A stretch of 64,000 nucleotides of DNA from Aphrocallistes beatrix (lineage: Eukaryota; Porifera; Hexactinellida; Sceptrulophora; Aphrocallistidae), in the NCBI GenBank assembly GCA_963281255.1, contig OY725492.1, positions 4,581,571 through 4,645,570 on the forward strand, read 5' to 3'. Below the pieces are notes generated by a model. It was not told where the DNA came from, did not search any database, and worked only from the letters and a program-made list of their open reading frames with translations. How positions within the stretch are numbered: position 1 is the first letter of the stretch; each line of letters begins with the position of its first letter. This document shows positions 32,938-44,761 of this stretch, in pieces. Position numbers and translations under genes: made by a program.

Positions 32938-34255
32938 CTAAACTAACTCCACAGAGATGTTCAACTCTATTGAATCGTCTTTGCAGTATTTCTCTTTTAA
33001 TATATCAGCTTGTGAGATAAATTGAGAGAATCCATAACCTCTTTCATTCTTGAATAGTTTTGGCTTTTCGAAGCTTTTAGGTGTTTCTTCTAATATTTTA
33101 TCTGTAATTTCAAATTTCAGATAATAATTATTTCCAGGATCAAGCTGGTTGATAAGAACTAGAGATGATTTATACTTGATAGGCCACTTCAGTGCGTCAT
33201 CCCATTCTCCTTTCATAATGAAAAGAAATAAAGTTATATAATCTTTTATTTCATTGAATTTAATATATCCCTGAAACTTGCACAATCCTACATAGAACGG
33301 ATCACTAAATGTGTTTTCTTTTTGTGAGATCATATTTTTCATTCCACTAATTGTCCATTCAAGATTTCCTTTAGCTCCCAAGCTTGAGATCATAGGAATT
33401 AACAAAGATTGGAATTTAAATTCTTTATTCTTCAAATATTCAATCTCTTTAACTGTCACCTTCATATGTTTGTGCATATCTTCTTTCTCATGTTGTTCTA
33501 AGTTTCTTCTCTGAACTTTAACTTCACACCCGTATTGAGAATAAGGACACTCTGTTTCTTGCAGAGGACACTTCTGACTGAGATGAATAGATTTGTCCTT
33601 CCTTTTCACTCGAAATTCTTCACTGCATTTATTCGGACATGGAATAGGGAACTCTTCACATACTTCTAGATGTCCATCCATGTCACATGCTTTCACACTA
33701 ACACTACAGTATTCACACTTGACAGTTCTCATGGGACAACATGTCCTGTGTGTCTCTACTTCCCTTCTCTCCACTCTACTCACTTCTCCTTTCTCATCTC
33801 TACATCCCAGAGGACATGCCACAGGAAATAACTCACACTCTTCTAGATGATGGAGTAGCTCACTCAGCTCATTTGTCCAATCACAGCCTTTCTTCCTCAA
33901 TGGACAATAAACCTAAATATGAACGTAGATTAATTTTCTATTAACAGTTGCCATGTAGTATATAAAAGTCAAAGTAATAATACTAATATAATCTTAACTT
34001 AACATTTAAAACTCACTTGTTTCTCGTTGACTGTTTCACGATTCATTTGGGCTATTTCTTTGTTTACCATCTTTCTCATAAAAGCACGCATCTCTCAACA
34101 CTCCTCTGCAGTAGTTACAGAGTAGAAACTTCTCACCCAAATTTTCTGTTATTTCTTCCACCAACAACTCTGTTCTCCATCCTCCGTAACTACCATCATC
34201 TCGTATCACATACACTAACTTGTTTATTTCTGAGTTAGGTTCTGGTGCAGAGGTT
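32938..34255 (-). pseudogene. T8: TRAF unit with intact exon 2 but broken exon 1
   Basis: Exon 2 (32938-33912, 325 codons) is fully open: the complete zinc-finger series, short coiled coil without hydrophobic run, and a divergent MATH domain (DPFYVGLCKFQG, LKWPIKYKSSL, FISQADILKEKYCKDD). Exon 1 (34017 to about 34255) has lost its start: a 5-bp deletion turns the ATG into ATA. A deletion also removes the second Cys pair (CSLCIPK) and shifts the frame. The donor is still canonical. The transcript from this exon 1 would be dead. Because splice sites and phase are identical across units, exon 2 could still be used by splicing from the intact exon 1 of T9 upstream. Confidence 0.75.
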
Positions 34256-34679
34256 TTCTATTATTCACTCGTCTAACAATTCAGAACAGGATTAGTTTGT
34301 CTAAAGACTACAAAGCTGAGTATTAATTACTCAATGAGTGACTATTTAAATCGAGTTTATTATATTGTTGTAACATAATATTTATAGTTCTAGGAAAATT
34401 TCAATGAATATATAACCATACGAGTGATTCGATAAGCGTTAGAAGGAAATAAGGTTAATAATACATATGTATCTCTATCTTGCATATTTTTCCTACTTAC
34501 ATTTCACCCCATAAAATGCCCACTGTGTTAAGTTGTTTGAAGTACGATTAAACATAACAATCAAAGTTAACGGAGAAAAGAAAGACTAGTAAATCCTTTG
34601 AAATAAAATCCAGATATCAAAATAGAGTCTATAGAAACAAATCACTAACACAACTGTTACTAGCTGTTACAATACTAAT

Positions 34680-36289
34680 TTACATCTCTAAAATTAGTTC
34701 CACTGAAATATTTAACATTATTGAGTCATCTTTAGAGTATTTTTCTTGTAATAGATCAGCATGAGAGATAAATTTAGCTCTGCCTAAACCTTTATTCTTC
34801 TCAGTACCTGGTTTATTTAAACAATGAGGAAACTTCGTTAAAATTCCCTTTGTAACTTCATAATTCAAATCATAATGATGATTACCATCGAGTTGGTTGA
34901 TAAGTGTCATAGAACTTGTGTATCTGATCGGCCATTTGAGAGTATCATCCTATTCTCCTTTCAAAATAGAAAGAAATAAACCCACATAATTATCATTACG
35001 AACCCATCCCACATAACTTTGAAACTTGTACAATCCTACATAGAACGGATCACTGGATGTGTTTTCTTTTTGTGAAATTTTATTCTCCACTCCACTAATT
35101 TTCCATTCAATATTTCCTTCCCCTGCTAGTGCCAGATGTTTGCGGATATCTTCTTTCCCTTCCTGTAACGATGATCGAAACTCTTCATCCTTCTCTTCCA
35201 AATTAACGATTTTCGTTCTCAACTCTTCATTTTTCTCTTCTAGTTTCACTACCCTGCTCTGGTATTCTCCAATACATTTCTGTGACGTTATCATATCACT
35301 TTGCATATTATCAATTGTCAGTTTGAGATGTTTGTGCATTTCTTCTTTCTCTTCCTGTAACGATGATCGAAATTCTTCATTCTTCTTTTCTAAGTTAACG
35401 ATTTTCGTACTCATATCTTCATTTTTCTTTTCCAGTTTCACTACCCTACTCTGAGATTTAAATTCATTACTTCTCAACTCTCCATTCTCTTTTTGTAACG
35501 TTATTACTTCACTTTGTATATTAGTAATTGTTAGTTTCATTTGTTTGTGAATATCTTCTTTCTCATGTTCTAAGCTTCTTCTCTGATATTTATCTTCGCA
35601 CCCGTATTGAGAATAAGGACATTCTGCTTCTTGTAGAGGACACTCTTCATTTTCCTTAATCATCTCAATCATCATAATAATCATAGTGATGACAATAATC
35701 GTTAACATAGTTCGAAATTTTTTAAAATAATCAATTTCTTTAACAGCTAGTTTCAGATGTTTGTGCACATCTTCCCTCTCATGTTATTCTAAGTTTCTTT
35801 TCAGAACTTTAGCTTTTTCACATCCGTATTGAGAATAAGGACACGCCACAGAAAATAACTCACAATCTTCTAGATGATGGAGCAGCTCACTCACCTTATT
35901 TGCCCAATCACAGCCCTTAGATTTCAATGGACAATAAACCTAAATATTTAAATAGCAGTGTCAATTGAAATACAATGTAATGTATATAAATTCTAACTCA
36001 CTTGTTTCTCGTTGACTGTTTCATGATTCAATTGAGCTTTGTGTTTGTTTACAACTGTTGGTATACAAACAGAACATCTGAGTTCTTGTTTACCATTCTT
36101 CTCAAACACATACGCATTTCTCAACATTCCTCTGCAGTAGCTACAGAGTAGAAACCTCCCTTCTTTGTCTGTTATTTCTTCCACTAACAACTCTGTTCTC
36201 CATCCTCCGTAACTACCATCATCTCGTATCACATACACTAACTTGTTTATTTCTGAGTTAGGTTCTGGTACAGAGGTTTTCTCTGCCAT
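34680..36289 (-). pseudogene. T9: TRAF unit with two nonsense codons in exon 2
   Basis: Exon 1 36002-36289 (96 codons) is intact. Exon 2 34680-35939 resembles T7 in layout: one early finger, hydrophobic run (MLTIIVITMIIMMIEMI), second finger part (CPLQEAECPYSQYGCED) and an extended coiled coil containing two copies of the EEFRSSLQE/KLEEKNEELRTKI block. Codon CAA (Q) of LEQHERED is TAA, and TGG (W) of KGEWDD is TAG; the rest stays in frame to the normal end. The coiled coil is the longest in the window. Intron 62 bp. NLR-like fragment N4 lies about 0.25 kb 5'. Confidence 0.85.
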
Positions 36290-36539
36290 TATTCACTCCT
36301 CTAACAATTCAGAACAGAATTAGTTTGTCTAAACACCATAAAGCTGTTAATTACTCAATGAGTGACTATTTAAATTGAGTAAATTATATTGCTGTAACTA
36401 AATCCTTAAACAATTTATATCCATATTATGTATACCAGGGAGATACGAAGTTTTGCATCTGGTATATTAGTTATTGCAGATTCAGGATATTATTCGTTGT
36501 AACTATGGAGTTGGTTGAAGTTTCAGAACTCCACCAGTC

Positions 36540-37320
36540 TAATGGAAACTGACACAAGTGAATAGCAGTCAGCTGTGATAGAGTTCCAATAGAATCAAAC
36601 ACAAAGTCAAATCAACCATACACATCATCCCTATAAGGAGAATCGAACTGGTGGAAGTAAATGGAGAGGTGAGTGAGTGAGTGAGTGAGAAGGAATGCAA
36701 CTGTGCTAGTAACTACCATAGCTGAGATGGAGAGGTGTGGAGTGGAGATGCTTTTAAGGAGATGAGGTGCGCATAATCGAGGAAGAGTAGAGACGTCACA
36801 AAACAGTCCCAAGCATTCGGAGAGATGGAACTGTCGAAGTAGAAACAACGATTGTGAGGAATGAATAGTTCGAAATAGAGAAAATAAACAGTTATGGAAT
36901 AAGATTGACACACGAATACCATTTCGGATAATAAAACGAATTTTCTGGTAAATTCCATTCAACCCATAAACCTAGCCAATGAATCCCAGTTAAAGCCTCA
37001 CACTTGAATTGATGGAGACATGGCATATGTTCCATAGGCGTTGTTACGTTGTATCCACCTCCAAACCGATGTACAATATAAACATAATAGAGCTGCATCG
37101 TCTGACAACAAACCACAGAACAAACGAAAGAAAATTTTGAAATTATTAATGAAATGTAAGATATGTAGATCGAGTAATTAGACATTGATAACTCCTTGGC
37201 AACCACTCAGCCAAATGGCACTCACGAATTCTTGGATCGTGAGGTGTGAAAACTTCCAAACACTCATCCACTTCCCTAATCTGTCCTTTCTAACATGTTT
37301 CTCAGCAAGACCCAAGCATT
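36540..37320 (-). pseudogene. N4: NLR-like fragment, degenerate
   Basis: Minus-strand copy of the N1 block: the KFSHLTIQEF-type segment lies near 37245-37215. Downstream are LLSEMVFVCQSYSI and AWDCFVTSLLFLDYAHL in shifted frames. There are several frame breaks. It is followed 5' by the block shared with 2330-2890. Confidence 0.5.
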
Positions 37321-37399
37321 TGCATGGCATTTCCACATTTCAAACCTTAACACTATTTCATGAGACAATGTCAGATCATGATCAGACACTACATTTCTT

Positions 37400-37520
37400 T
37401 CAAACCCATCCGTGACAACGGGCGACGGACGAGGAATGCGATGAGTTCGGTGTGGAAGTCTGTGAGTGTGAGTGCGGTCGCATGGACAGATCTCCGAATC
37501 AGATCTGAGAATAGAGAGGC

Positions 37521-37562
<42 letters not shown>

Positions 37563-37850
37563 TTCAACTCTTCGTGGAAGTAGAATACTTCTTCAAACTG
37601 TTTCAGTTTCAGCTCTGAGAGAGTTGAAGGACGAAACAGAGATTTAGAGTTTGATAGGAGTATGCTAGAACCTGATAGAGACGGTCTATGCACAATCAGA
37701 CTGAAGAAGAGATGGAAATATAGGCACAAGGCGGCTGGTCGCTAGGACGGTGGATCAGGGAGAGTTCTCCGAGTGAGGAGGAGGTAGAGGAGAGTGAGAT
37801 GGAAGGAACTGCTTTGGTGAACTCGTCAACTCATCCGTCGCTAACGGCTT
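37400..37850. repeat. Duplicated block (copy of 2330-2700) with (AG)n run
   Basis: Matches 2330-2700 in order ('gcgacggacgaggaatgcg', 'cagagatttagagtttgata', 'gaactgctttggtgaactcg'). An AG microsatellite at about 37526-37559 is present here and absent in the other copy. No recognised protein. Confidence 0.5.
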
Positions 37851-38568
37851 GGAACAACTCTGTCATATTCTCTTCCATAATTTTAATCTACACAGTATAC
37901 ACACTTAATGGAGATAATTATTATTTGATGTAATTCTTAAGGATTAATTCATTCATTTAGCACTAAACCACGACTGCCGAAGTGTAACCTGGGTAACAAA
38001 TACCTCGTAGCCTTCTGAATTTTTGTTCATAGGGTATTTTTATTCTAAAAGATCAAATCTTAAATCAGATTTCCAAATTTTTAACTATTTCCTAAGATAT
38101 AGCGTGCTGTTAATTAATTATTTCACTTACATAATACAATGGGATAATATCAGAATGAATCCATAAGATAGTAATGTTATTCTTGGTCACCTGATATGTT
38201 AATTAATATAGTTTTGACACGAAACCTTTTGGATGAGAATCCCGATTTTAACAAATGTCATAGGTTTCAAGTTTGAGTGGTCTCTATGCGGGTTACTCTA
38301 GTCACTAGGATCTGCAAGGTTTATAATTCTGGGGGACCATCAAACTCTGGCTCCAGGTTTGGAAATATTTTCCGAACTTTGTTTATTAAGAATTATTCGC
38401 ATAGGAGATTCTGGTCATGCTCTCAAACAATTTTTTTTAAAATTATCCTCAACTGAAAAGGTATTTTCTGAATTCTGAGACTATTTAGGGCCAAATTGAA
38501 TGGTTCTAGCAGACAAATGACAGCCATAAATGCCTAATAAATAGTTCAATCAGCTTATACACTCAAAT
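37851..38568. other. Intergenic, nothing recognised
   Basis: AT-rich sequence; no gene, long repeat or inverted repeat was recognised on either strand. Confidence 0.4.
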
Positions 38569-38970
38569 GGGATACCGACAATTCGATACAATAACAATGA
38601 AAGAGCACAGTCGACTCAGCTTAATCGGGACACCCTCGTTCCAGAATTTTGTATCAATTAAGCGAAGTTTGTCCCGATTAAACGAGGTCGACTTTACTGT
38701 ATATACAAATTTAGCAAAAAGAAAGAACATAATAAAGTGGTGAATTAATCTAAGCCAATGTGATGAGCAATAATACCACGCAAAAACTCCATAATTGGAC
38801 GATTAAAGTAATCTCTGACCAAATTTTTTACATTCTTCATGGTGATGGTTTATATACCGTTTCGCAGGTTTTTCACCAGCGATGTATTTGGCCTGCTTTG
38901 GATGACAGCATCCGACAGTGGCATTAATGTCATTGTATCGAATTGTCCCGCATCGAACTGTCGGTATCCC
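38569..38970. mobile_element. MITE with about 28-bp inverted ends, carrying a nested MITE
   Basis: Begins GGGATACCGACAATTCGATA and ends with the near-complement 'cgaactgtcggtatccc'; the right terminus has an extra internal repeat of the motif. TCAAAT occurs at both flanks but an exact duplication length is not clear. A second small element (38608-38699) sits inside near the left end. Confidence 0.6.
38608..38699. mobile_element. Nested 92-bp pogo-like MITE
   Basis: Starts CAGTCGACTCAGCTTAATCG and ends with the near-complement 'cgattaaacgaggtcgactttactg', followed by TA. Its ends resemble those of the 282-469 element (CAGTCGACTC-GCTTAAT), so the two are related. Confidence 0.6.
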
Positions 38971-39283
38971 CATTCAAATTCAATATAATTGAGAGGGAAA
39001 ACATATTAATTGCGGAATTTACTACCAATAATGCGGGATACTTGGGACCTATGATAATTATCTCTAACAGATTAGTAGATAGAGAATTCCGTCTTCTATA
39101 GCAGTTCGGTGTGCGGACAAGTGTAATAAAGATAAAGTAAATATAAATATACAGCTCTACAAACTTTGAATAATAAATCAAAAGAGTCGAATTAACAACA
39201 AATGTGTTATACGGATTGGCTCTAGATGGCTCGAAAGATAACAAATGAATAAACTAAAATAATAGTAGTCCAGTTAAAAAATA

Positions 39284-39759
39284 CACTGCCCTACCAAAAG
39301 TATTCGTACACCCCAAAAATTCCCATACAATTTGTATAAATCGTATCTATTTTTGGAGTCAATAGTAATAAATCAGTAACAGTTTGACTAAATTTGGCTT
39401 AAAATTCATATTCTACATACTCGATTTACTCATTTTATAGTCTTTCAACTCAATAACTCTCCTTCAAACATAAATATTTGAATATTTACTTCATTGTGCC
39501 ACATATATTAAATTAATGCCACTATATATGATGGCGTTGGTGGAACTATGTGTCACGGGTCAAAAATATTTAACTTTTAAATAGAGTAATTGATTTGAAA
39601 CACTATACAATGAGTAAATCGAGTGTGTAGAATATGTATTTTAAGCCAAATTTAGCCCAACTGTTACTGATTTTTTATTATTGACTCTAAAAATAGATAC
39701 GATTTATACAAATTGAATGGGAATTATTGGGATGTACGAATACTTCTGGTAGGGCAGTG
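39284..39759. mobile_element. Tc1-like MITE with very long inverted repeats (476 bp)
   Basis: Begins CACTGCCCTACCAAAAGTAT after TA and ends with the near-complement 'atacttctggtagggcagtg' before TA. The inverted arms extend about 200 bp ('gtttgactaaatttggctta' pairs with 'taagccaaatttagcccaac'). It is flanked by two copies of a block of about 120 bp (39164-39281 and 39762-39845, 'actttgaataataaatcaaa'). Confidence 0.75.
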
Positions 39760-39935
39760 TACTTTGAATAATAAATCAAAATAGAGTCCAAATAACAACA
39801 AATGTGCTTATATGGATTGGTAGTAGATGGTTCTAAAGATTTTAAAAGTAAACAATTGAATAAAATATAACTGAAAGAAGTAATCGAGTTATAAAATATT
39901 GAAAGAGTCTCTATCTGCGTCTAGATATTATGTAA

Positions 39936-40870
39936 CTAGAAAAGTTCCACCGAAATTTTGAGAGTAATTTTATCATCTTTCGAATATTTCTCTTCTAATA
40001 GATCTGCCTGTGAAATGAAATCATCTGAGCCGAAACCTATAGTCCTCTTAGTGCTTGGTTTATTAAAGCAATGAGGGAACTTTACTAAATCTTCCACTGT
40101 AATTTCATAATTGCGTTCATAATTATCGCTAGCATCAAGTTGGTTGATTATTACTAGAGGATATTTGTACCTGATAGGCCATTTGAGAGCATCATCCCAT
40201 TCTCCTTTCATAATGCAAAGAAATAAGCCGACATCATTTTCTATCTTATCCCATCGAATCTTTGCTTGAAACTTGTACAATCCTACATAGAATGGATCAC
40301 TGAGCGTGCACTCTTTTTGCAAAATTTTATTGTTCACTCCATTAATTTTCCATTCCAGACTACCTGGAGATACCAAAGTTCTCATCATTTCATTCTCCTT
40401 TTACAGTTTTACCACTTTATTCATTGTGAATTTCAAATGTTTGTGCATATCTTCCTTCTCATGTTGTTCTAATTTCCTTTTCAGAACTTTAACTTCACAC
40501 CCGTATTGAGAATAAGGACACTCTGTTTCTTGTAGAGGACACTCCTGACTGAGATGAATAGATTTGTTCTTCCTTTTCACTCGAAATTCTTCACTGCATT
40601 TATTCTGACATGGAATAGGGAACTCCTTCTAGATGTCCATTCATGTCACATGCTTTCACACTAACACTACAGTATTCACACTTGACAGTTCTCTTGGGAC
40701 AACATGTCCTGTGTGTCTCTACTCCCCTTCTCTCCACTCTACTCACTTCTCCTTTCTCATCTCTACATCCCAGAGGACACGCCACAGGAAATAACTCACA
40801 CTCTTCTAGATGATGGAGTAGCTCACTCAGCTCATTTGTCCAATCACAGCCTTTCTTCTTCAATGAACAG
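39936..40870 (-). pseudogene. T10: exon 2 of a TRAF unit, no exon 1, frameshifted
   Basis: Exon 2 begins at about 40870 with LKKKGCDW, but the acceptor and VYCP are replaced by the repeat also found at 5239. Zinc fingers are normal to HLE, then an 8-bp deletion near 40627 shifts the frame. A later TAA replaces a Glu codon in VVKLEKENE near 40403. The MATH domain (39936-40388) is otherwise complete (DPFYVGLYKFQA, LKWPIRYKYPL, FISQADLLEEKYSKDD). No exon 1 lies nearby; the nearest upstream ones are damaged T11 and orphan T12. Confidence 0.85.
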
Positions 40871-41269
40871 TTAAGCTAACCATCGTCAATCTTAACAAGA
40901 ATAGCAGTGGAATTCCTGAATTACGGCCAGCCTCAGGATCGAGGAAAATACCTGAATTTGCCTATTACCTATGTGGCAAATTTCACATTTCTAGCACCTC
41001 CTAGTTCATCACTCAACTTGCACTAACAAAAAACATTGAGTTTTAATAAATAAGATATTCCAATGCTATACTTCCACTAAATTTTAGTTAAAGGACATTC
41101 TGATTACTTATATCTGAGAAATGAGTAGAGATGGCCTTTGGATTGATCTTATCTTCAAGATAACCTTTCGTTTGATCCCAATTAAAAGCATTGTTGTCAC
41201 AATATTTTTAACAAGAATTGCTGAATGAGTAATATGTAATGTCTTTCGCGGTACAATACGCACATATAT

Positions 41270-41784
41270 GATATATGCATAGTAATGTATTGGTATACAC
41301 ACCCGTATTAAATTATCAAGAAATTGTTTCTGATCAATAAGATGTGAGCTTACATCCAACTGTTTCAAAAAATCGACCGCAATTTCGGGCTAAAAATAGG
41401 ACTTCATTCGAAAACAATGGTTGTAATTCTGAAATAAATTAATATTAATGCCTATAGATAGCGGAATGGCCGCTATTCGGGGTTCACTGTATACGAATTA
41501 ACTCGTAGTATCGAAATTAATAATATATGAGATGCAGAAGTGTAGAATAGTTGTCAGCTGTTTGAGTATGTCAGAAAATACATCAAATCGAAAATGTTAA
41601 AACAGAAAATAATTGAAGATCAGAAGGAAGAGTCTAATAACCTAAATAGTTCAGTATATTCATGCTAGACTAGTTCAATCTAAAACAAATTAGTATCGAA
41701 ACTACAAAATAAGAAAGTATCAAAAAGAGAATAAAGTACAGATTATTCTGTTTCCGTTTGTTTATATTATTATTATTATTATTA
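41270..41784. repeat. Segmental-duplication block, copy of 14641-15207
   Basis: Same order of segments as 14641-15207, ending in (ATT)n just 3' of the T11 stop. Together with the similarity of T4 and T11 MATH sequences (SAEKNR.FG..EF, ELILDP end), this shows a shared duplication. Confidence 0.65.
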
Positions 41785-42838
41785 TTATGGATCTAGAATT
41801 AGTTCCACGGTTATTTTGAGAGTAATTGCATCGCCTTTGGAGTATTTCTTTAGGAATATATCAGCATGTGACATAAATTCTGAACAACCGAAACCTCTAT
41901 TCTTCTCAGCACTTGGTTTAACAAAGCACCCAGGGAGCCTACGTAAATCTTCTTCTGTAATTTCATAATTCATTTCATAATTATTTTTACCATCAAGCTG
42001 GTTGATAAGTACCATAGAGTATTTGTATCTGATAGGCCATTTGAGTGCGTTATCCCATTTTCCTTTCATGAAACAAATATATAAACCCACATAATTATTA
42101 TCACTAACCCAACCCACAAATCCTTGAAACTTGTGCAATCTTACATAGAATGGATGACTGTATGTGTTCCTATTTCGTGAGATTTTTTCTTCACTTCACT
42201 AATTTTCCATTCCAGACTACCTGTAGATGCCAAATTTCTCGTCAGTTCACTCTCTTTTTCCAGTTTTAGCACTTTAGTCATTGTGAATTTCATTTGTTTG
42301 TGAATATCTTCTTTCTCTTCCTGTAACGATGATTGAAACTTTTCATTCTTCTTTTCTAAATTAACGATTTTCGTTCTCAACTCTTCGTTTTTCTCTTCCA
42401 ATTTCACCACCTTACTCTGGTATTCGTTATTACATTTCTATAACGTTATTACCTCACTTTGCATGTTATCAATTGTTAGTTTCATATGTTTGTGCATATC
42501 TTCTTTCTCATGTTGTTCTAAGTTTCTTCTCTGAACTTTAACTTCACACCCGTATTGAGAATAAGGACACTCTGTTTCTTTCTCATCTCTACATCCCAGA
42601 GGACACGCCTTGAGCTTTTTGCTTGTTTACATCTGTTGGTATACAAACAGAACATCTGAGTTCTTGTTTGTCATCTTTCTCAGTCAAACACGCATCTCTC
42701 AACATTCCTCCGCAGTAGTTACAGAGTAGAAACTTCCCTTCTATTTTACTCGAGATCTCTTCCACTAACAACTCAGTTCTCCATCCTCCGTAACTACCAT
42801 AATCTCGTATCACATACACTAACTTGTTTATTTCTTAA
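41785..42838 (-). pseudogene. T11: TRAF unit, exon 1 fused to exon 2 by deletion
   Basis: Exon 1 (from about 42838: KLVYVIRDYGSYGGWRTELLV ... CNYCGGM ... LRCSVC) lacks its first codons. It runs without any intron into a scrap of exon 2 (CPLGCRDEK in another frame), then directly into ETECPYSQYGC. A deletion has therefore removed the end of exon 1, the donor, intron, acceptor and most zinc fingers. There is a stop in the coiled coil (VITL then TAA) and a frameshift in the MATH domain near 42140. Its MATH is closest to T4. Confidence 0.85.
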
Positions 42839-43193
42839 TTCAAAACTGTTTCGTGGCAGAGAATAGTTTTGGCATTACTCGCGTACAGCTAGCCACCAAA
42901 TCTCAGCGTTTGATGGATCACATTGACTGAGTTATTTTATGAAATCGAAATGATTGTATCTGTTTTTGAAAATTGTTGCTGTAAGACATTGTTATCGAAT
43001 GTCTTTTCGTATTTCAGATTGTTTTTGTATATTTCATGTTTGAATATTCTCGGATATGTGATATAAATCTCTAAATTTGGTATATATTCTTCGTCCAGGA
43101 ATTGTTCCATTCTTCTGCGTTGAGTTGCGTGGACTTTTTAAACGGTTTGGAACAATTCTGTCATAATCCCTTCATATTTTGTAATCTACATAG
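42839..43193. other. Intergenic, nothing recognised
   Basis: No gene or clear repeat; the last 60 bases ('cggtttggaacaattctgtcat' onward) match sequence near 37845 and 6110. Confidence 0.35.
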
Positions 43194-43444
43194 CATAGGC
43201 GTCGGAAATGGGCCCACCGGCCCGTAGGCTCCGGGGTCGGCCCAATCGATTCCGGGGCCGCTACATTCACGGCACAATACATAATACTGCCTGATACACG
43301 GTTCTAGGACTTTGGGAATGTATCGGGTAAGCTTTTACCCAGCCAGGTAGGCCCTCCGGGCCTATCCCGCCCATAACCGACGATGCCGGGTAGAGCCGGG
43401 CAGCCCGGCCCATGCTGGGTGGCCGGGTGGATCCGACGCCTATG
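43194..43444. mobile_element. GC-rich hAT-like MITE with 8-bp duplication (251 bp)
   Basis: Starts CATAGGCGTCGGA and ends with the exact complement TCCGACGCCTATG; flanked by CTACATAG on both sides (43186-43193, 43445-43452). The interior is very rich in G and C (gggcccaccggcccg) in strong contrast to the surroundings. The related unoccupied sequence near 37890 reads 'aatctacacagtatacaca'. No coding capacity. Confidence 0.8.
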
Positions 43445-43789
43445 CTACATAGTATACACACGGAATGGAGATAATGATACTTGATAAAATTATTAAGGAC
43501 TCATCTCATACCACAAGAAATGATAAGAACCTGCCAATAATATCCTAATAGCACATACTTTATCTCAACAGGCTATTAATAGATAGAGTATTTGGTCTCC
43601 TAGTAGGAATGTACTAGTTCGGTGTGCGGAGAAGTGCAATTAAGATAAGGTAAAGATACGGTTCTAAATTCTTCAAAAAATAAAGAATCTTGAAAAGTCA
43701 AGAAAATAATTATCACATACTTTCTAAAGTTAATAAATGAATAAAATAAAATAGATAGAAAGAAGTAATAGAACACATAAAAAGGTTAA

Positions 43790-44022
43790 AAAGGTGATGG
43801 TCATTATAGACAGGTAGTAACCATTTAGACAGATGATGGCCGTTATACACAGTTTTTGGGTCAGTAAGGGACTGCAAATGGGTGGCCGCTGGCCGCGTTG
43901 AGCAGGTGACCGCTATACACAGGGTCAATATTATGGAATTTCGGACGGGACTGTTCAATGGTGACCGCTATAGACAGGTGACCGTTATACAGAGTGGCCG
44001 TTATAGCAGGTTCGACTGTATT
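43790..44022. mobile_element. MITE remnant with repeated 'gaccgctata' motifs
   Basis: The right end on the plus strand, 'ccgttatagcaggttcgactg' before TA, is a pogo-like terminus (complement CAGTCGAACCTGCTATAACG). Imperfect 'gaccg(c/t)tatacaca' motifs recur inward. The left end is degenerate. It replaces the downstream part of the T12 intron. Confidence 0.5.
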
Positions 44023-44110
44023 TATGTTGATCAAGTTCTATATTTACAATTACCTTACCTGGAAGGATCAAAGGAACTAAAATAAAATATTGACTTATAT
44101 TTAAACTCAC

Positions 44111-44407
44111 TTGTTTCTCGTTGACTGTTTCACGATTCATTTGAGCTATTTGTTTGTTTACATATTTTGGAATACAAAGAGAACAAGCTACTTTGTGTTT
44201 ACCATCTTGCTCAAACAAACACGCATCTCTTAACACTCCTCTGCAGTAGTTACAGAATAGAAACTTCCCTTCTCCATCTTCTGTCATCTTTTTCACAAAC
44301 AACTCTGTTCTCCATCCTCTGTAACAACAACCATAATCTCGTCTCACATACACTAACTTGTTTATTTCTGTGTTATGTTCTGGTACAGAGGTTTTCCTTG
44401 GCATCAT
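44111..44407 (-). pseudogene. T12: orphan exon 1 of a TRAF unit
   Basis: 99-codon open exon starting MMPRKTSVPEHN, with CNYC, GKHKVACSLC and a canonical CAA|gtgagt donor. The sequence after the donor matches the T4 intron for about 80 bp and then gives way to the MITE remnant at 44022. No exon 2 follows before T11. It either has lost its partner or splices to a distant exon 2. Residues differ from the consensus more than in other units (RRDYGCCYRGW), and the upstream block is conserved. Confidence 0.7.
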
Positions 44408-44564
44408 TATTCACTCGTCTAACAATTCAGAACAGGATTAGTTTGTCTAAATTCTACAAAGCTGAGTATTAAATAGAAACTATTAAAATATTGTAACATA
44501 ATTCCTTTAAAGTGATATTTGGGTTGTTCTTAAAATGAAAAATCGTGATAATCTCTCACACATA

Positions 44565-44761
44565 CTCTAGGAGTCGGAATAAACGGGGGGGTTGGAATAG
44601 ACGGGGGGTGGAAAATTCTCAATAATTAATAAGCGGGGGGGTTGGAATAAACGGGGTAAGTCTAACTGATTCAGAACATCAAGTAAGAAACTATGGTTTG
44701 GTAAAAATTCAGGTTTCAATTAGTATAAAATTTAATGGCCCGTTTATTCGAACCCCTAGAG
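44565..44761. mobile_element. TA-flanked MITE with G-runs (197 bp)
   Basis: Begins CTCTAGGAGTCGGAATAAAC and ends with the near-complement 'gtttattcgaacccctagag'; TA at each side. The inner part repeats 'ggaataaacggggggg' motifs in inverted and direct form. No open frame. Confidence 0.7.

Noticed and set aside
44585-44660. G-runs resembling telomeric or G-quadruplex repeats
   Set aside because: The runs belong to a TA-flanked MITE with matching inverted ends; the unit is not a regular telomere repeat.
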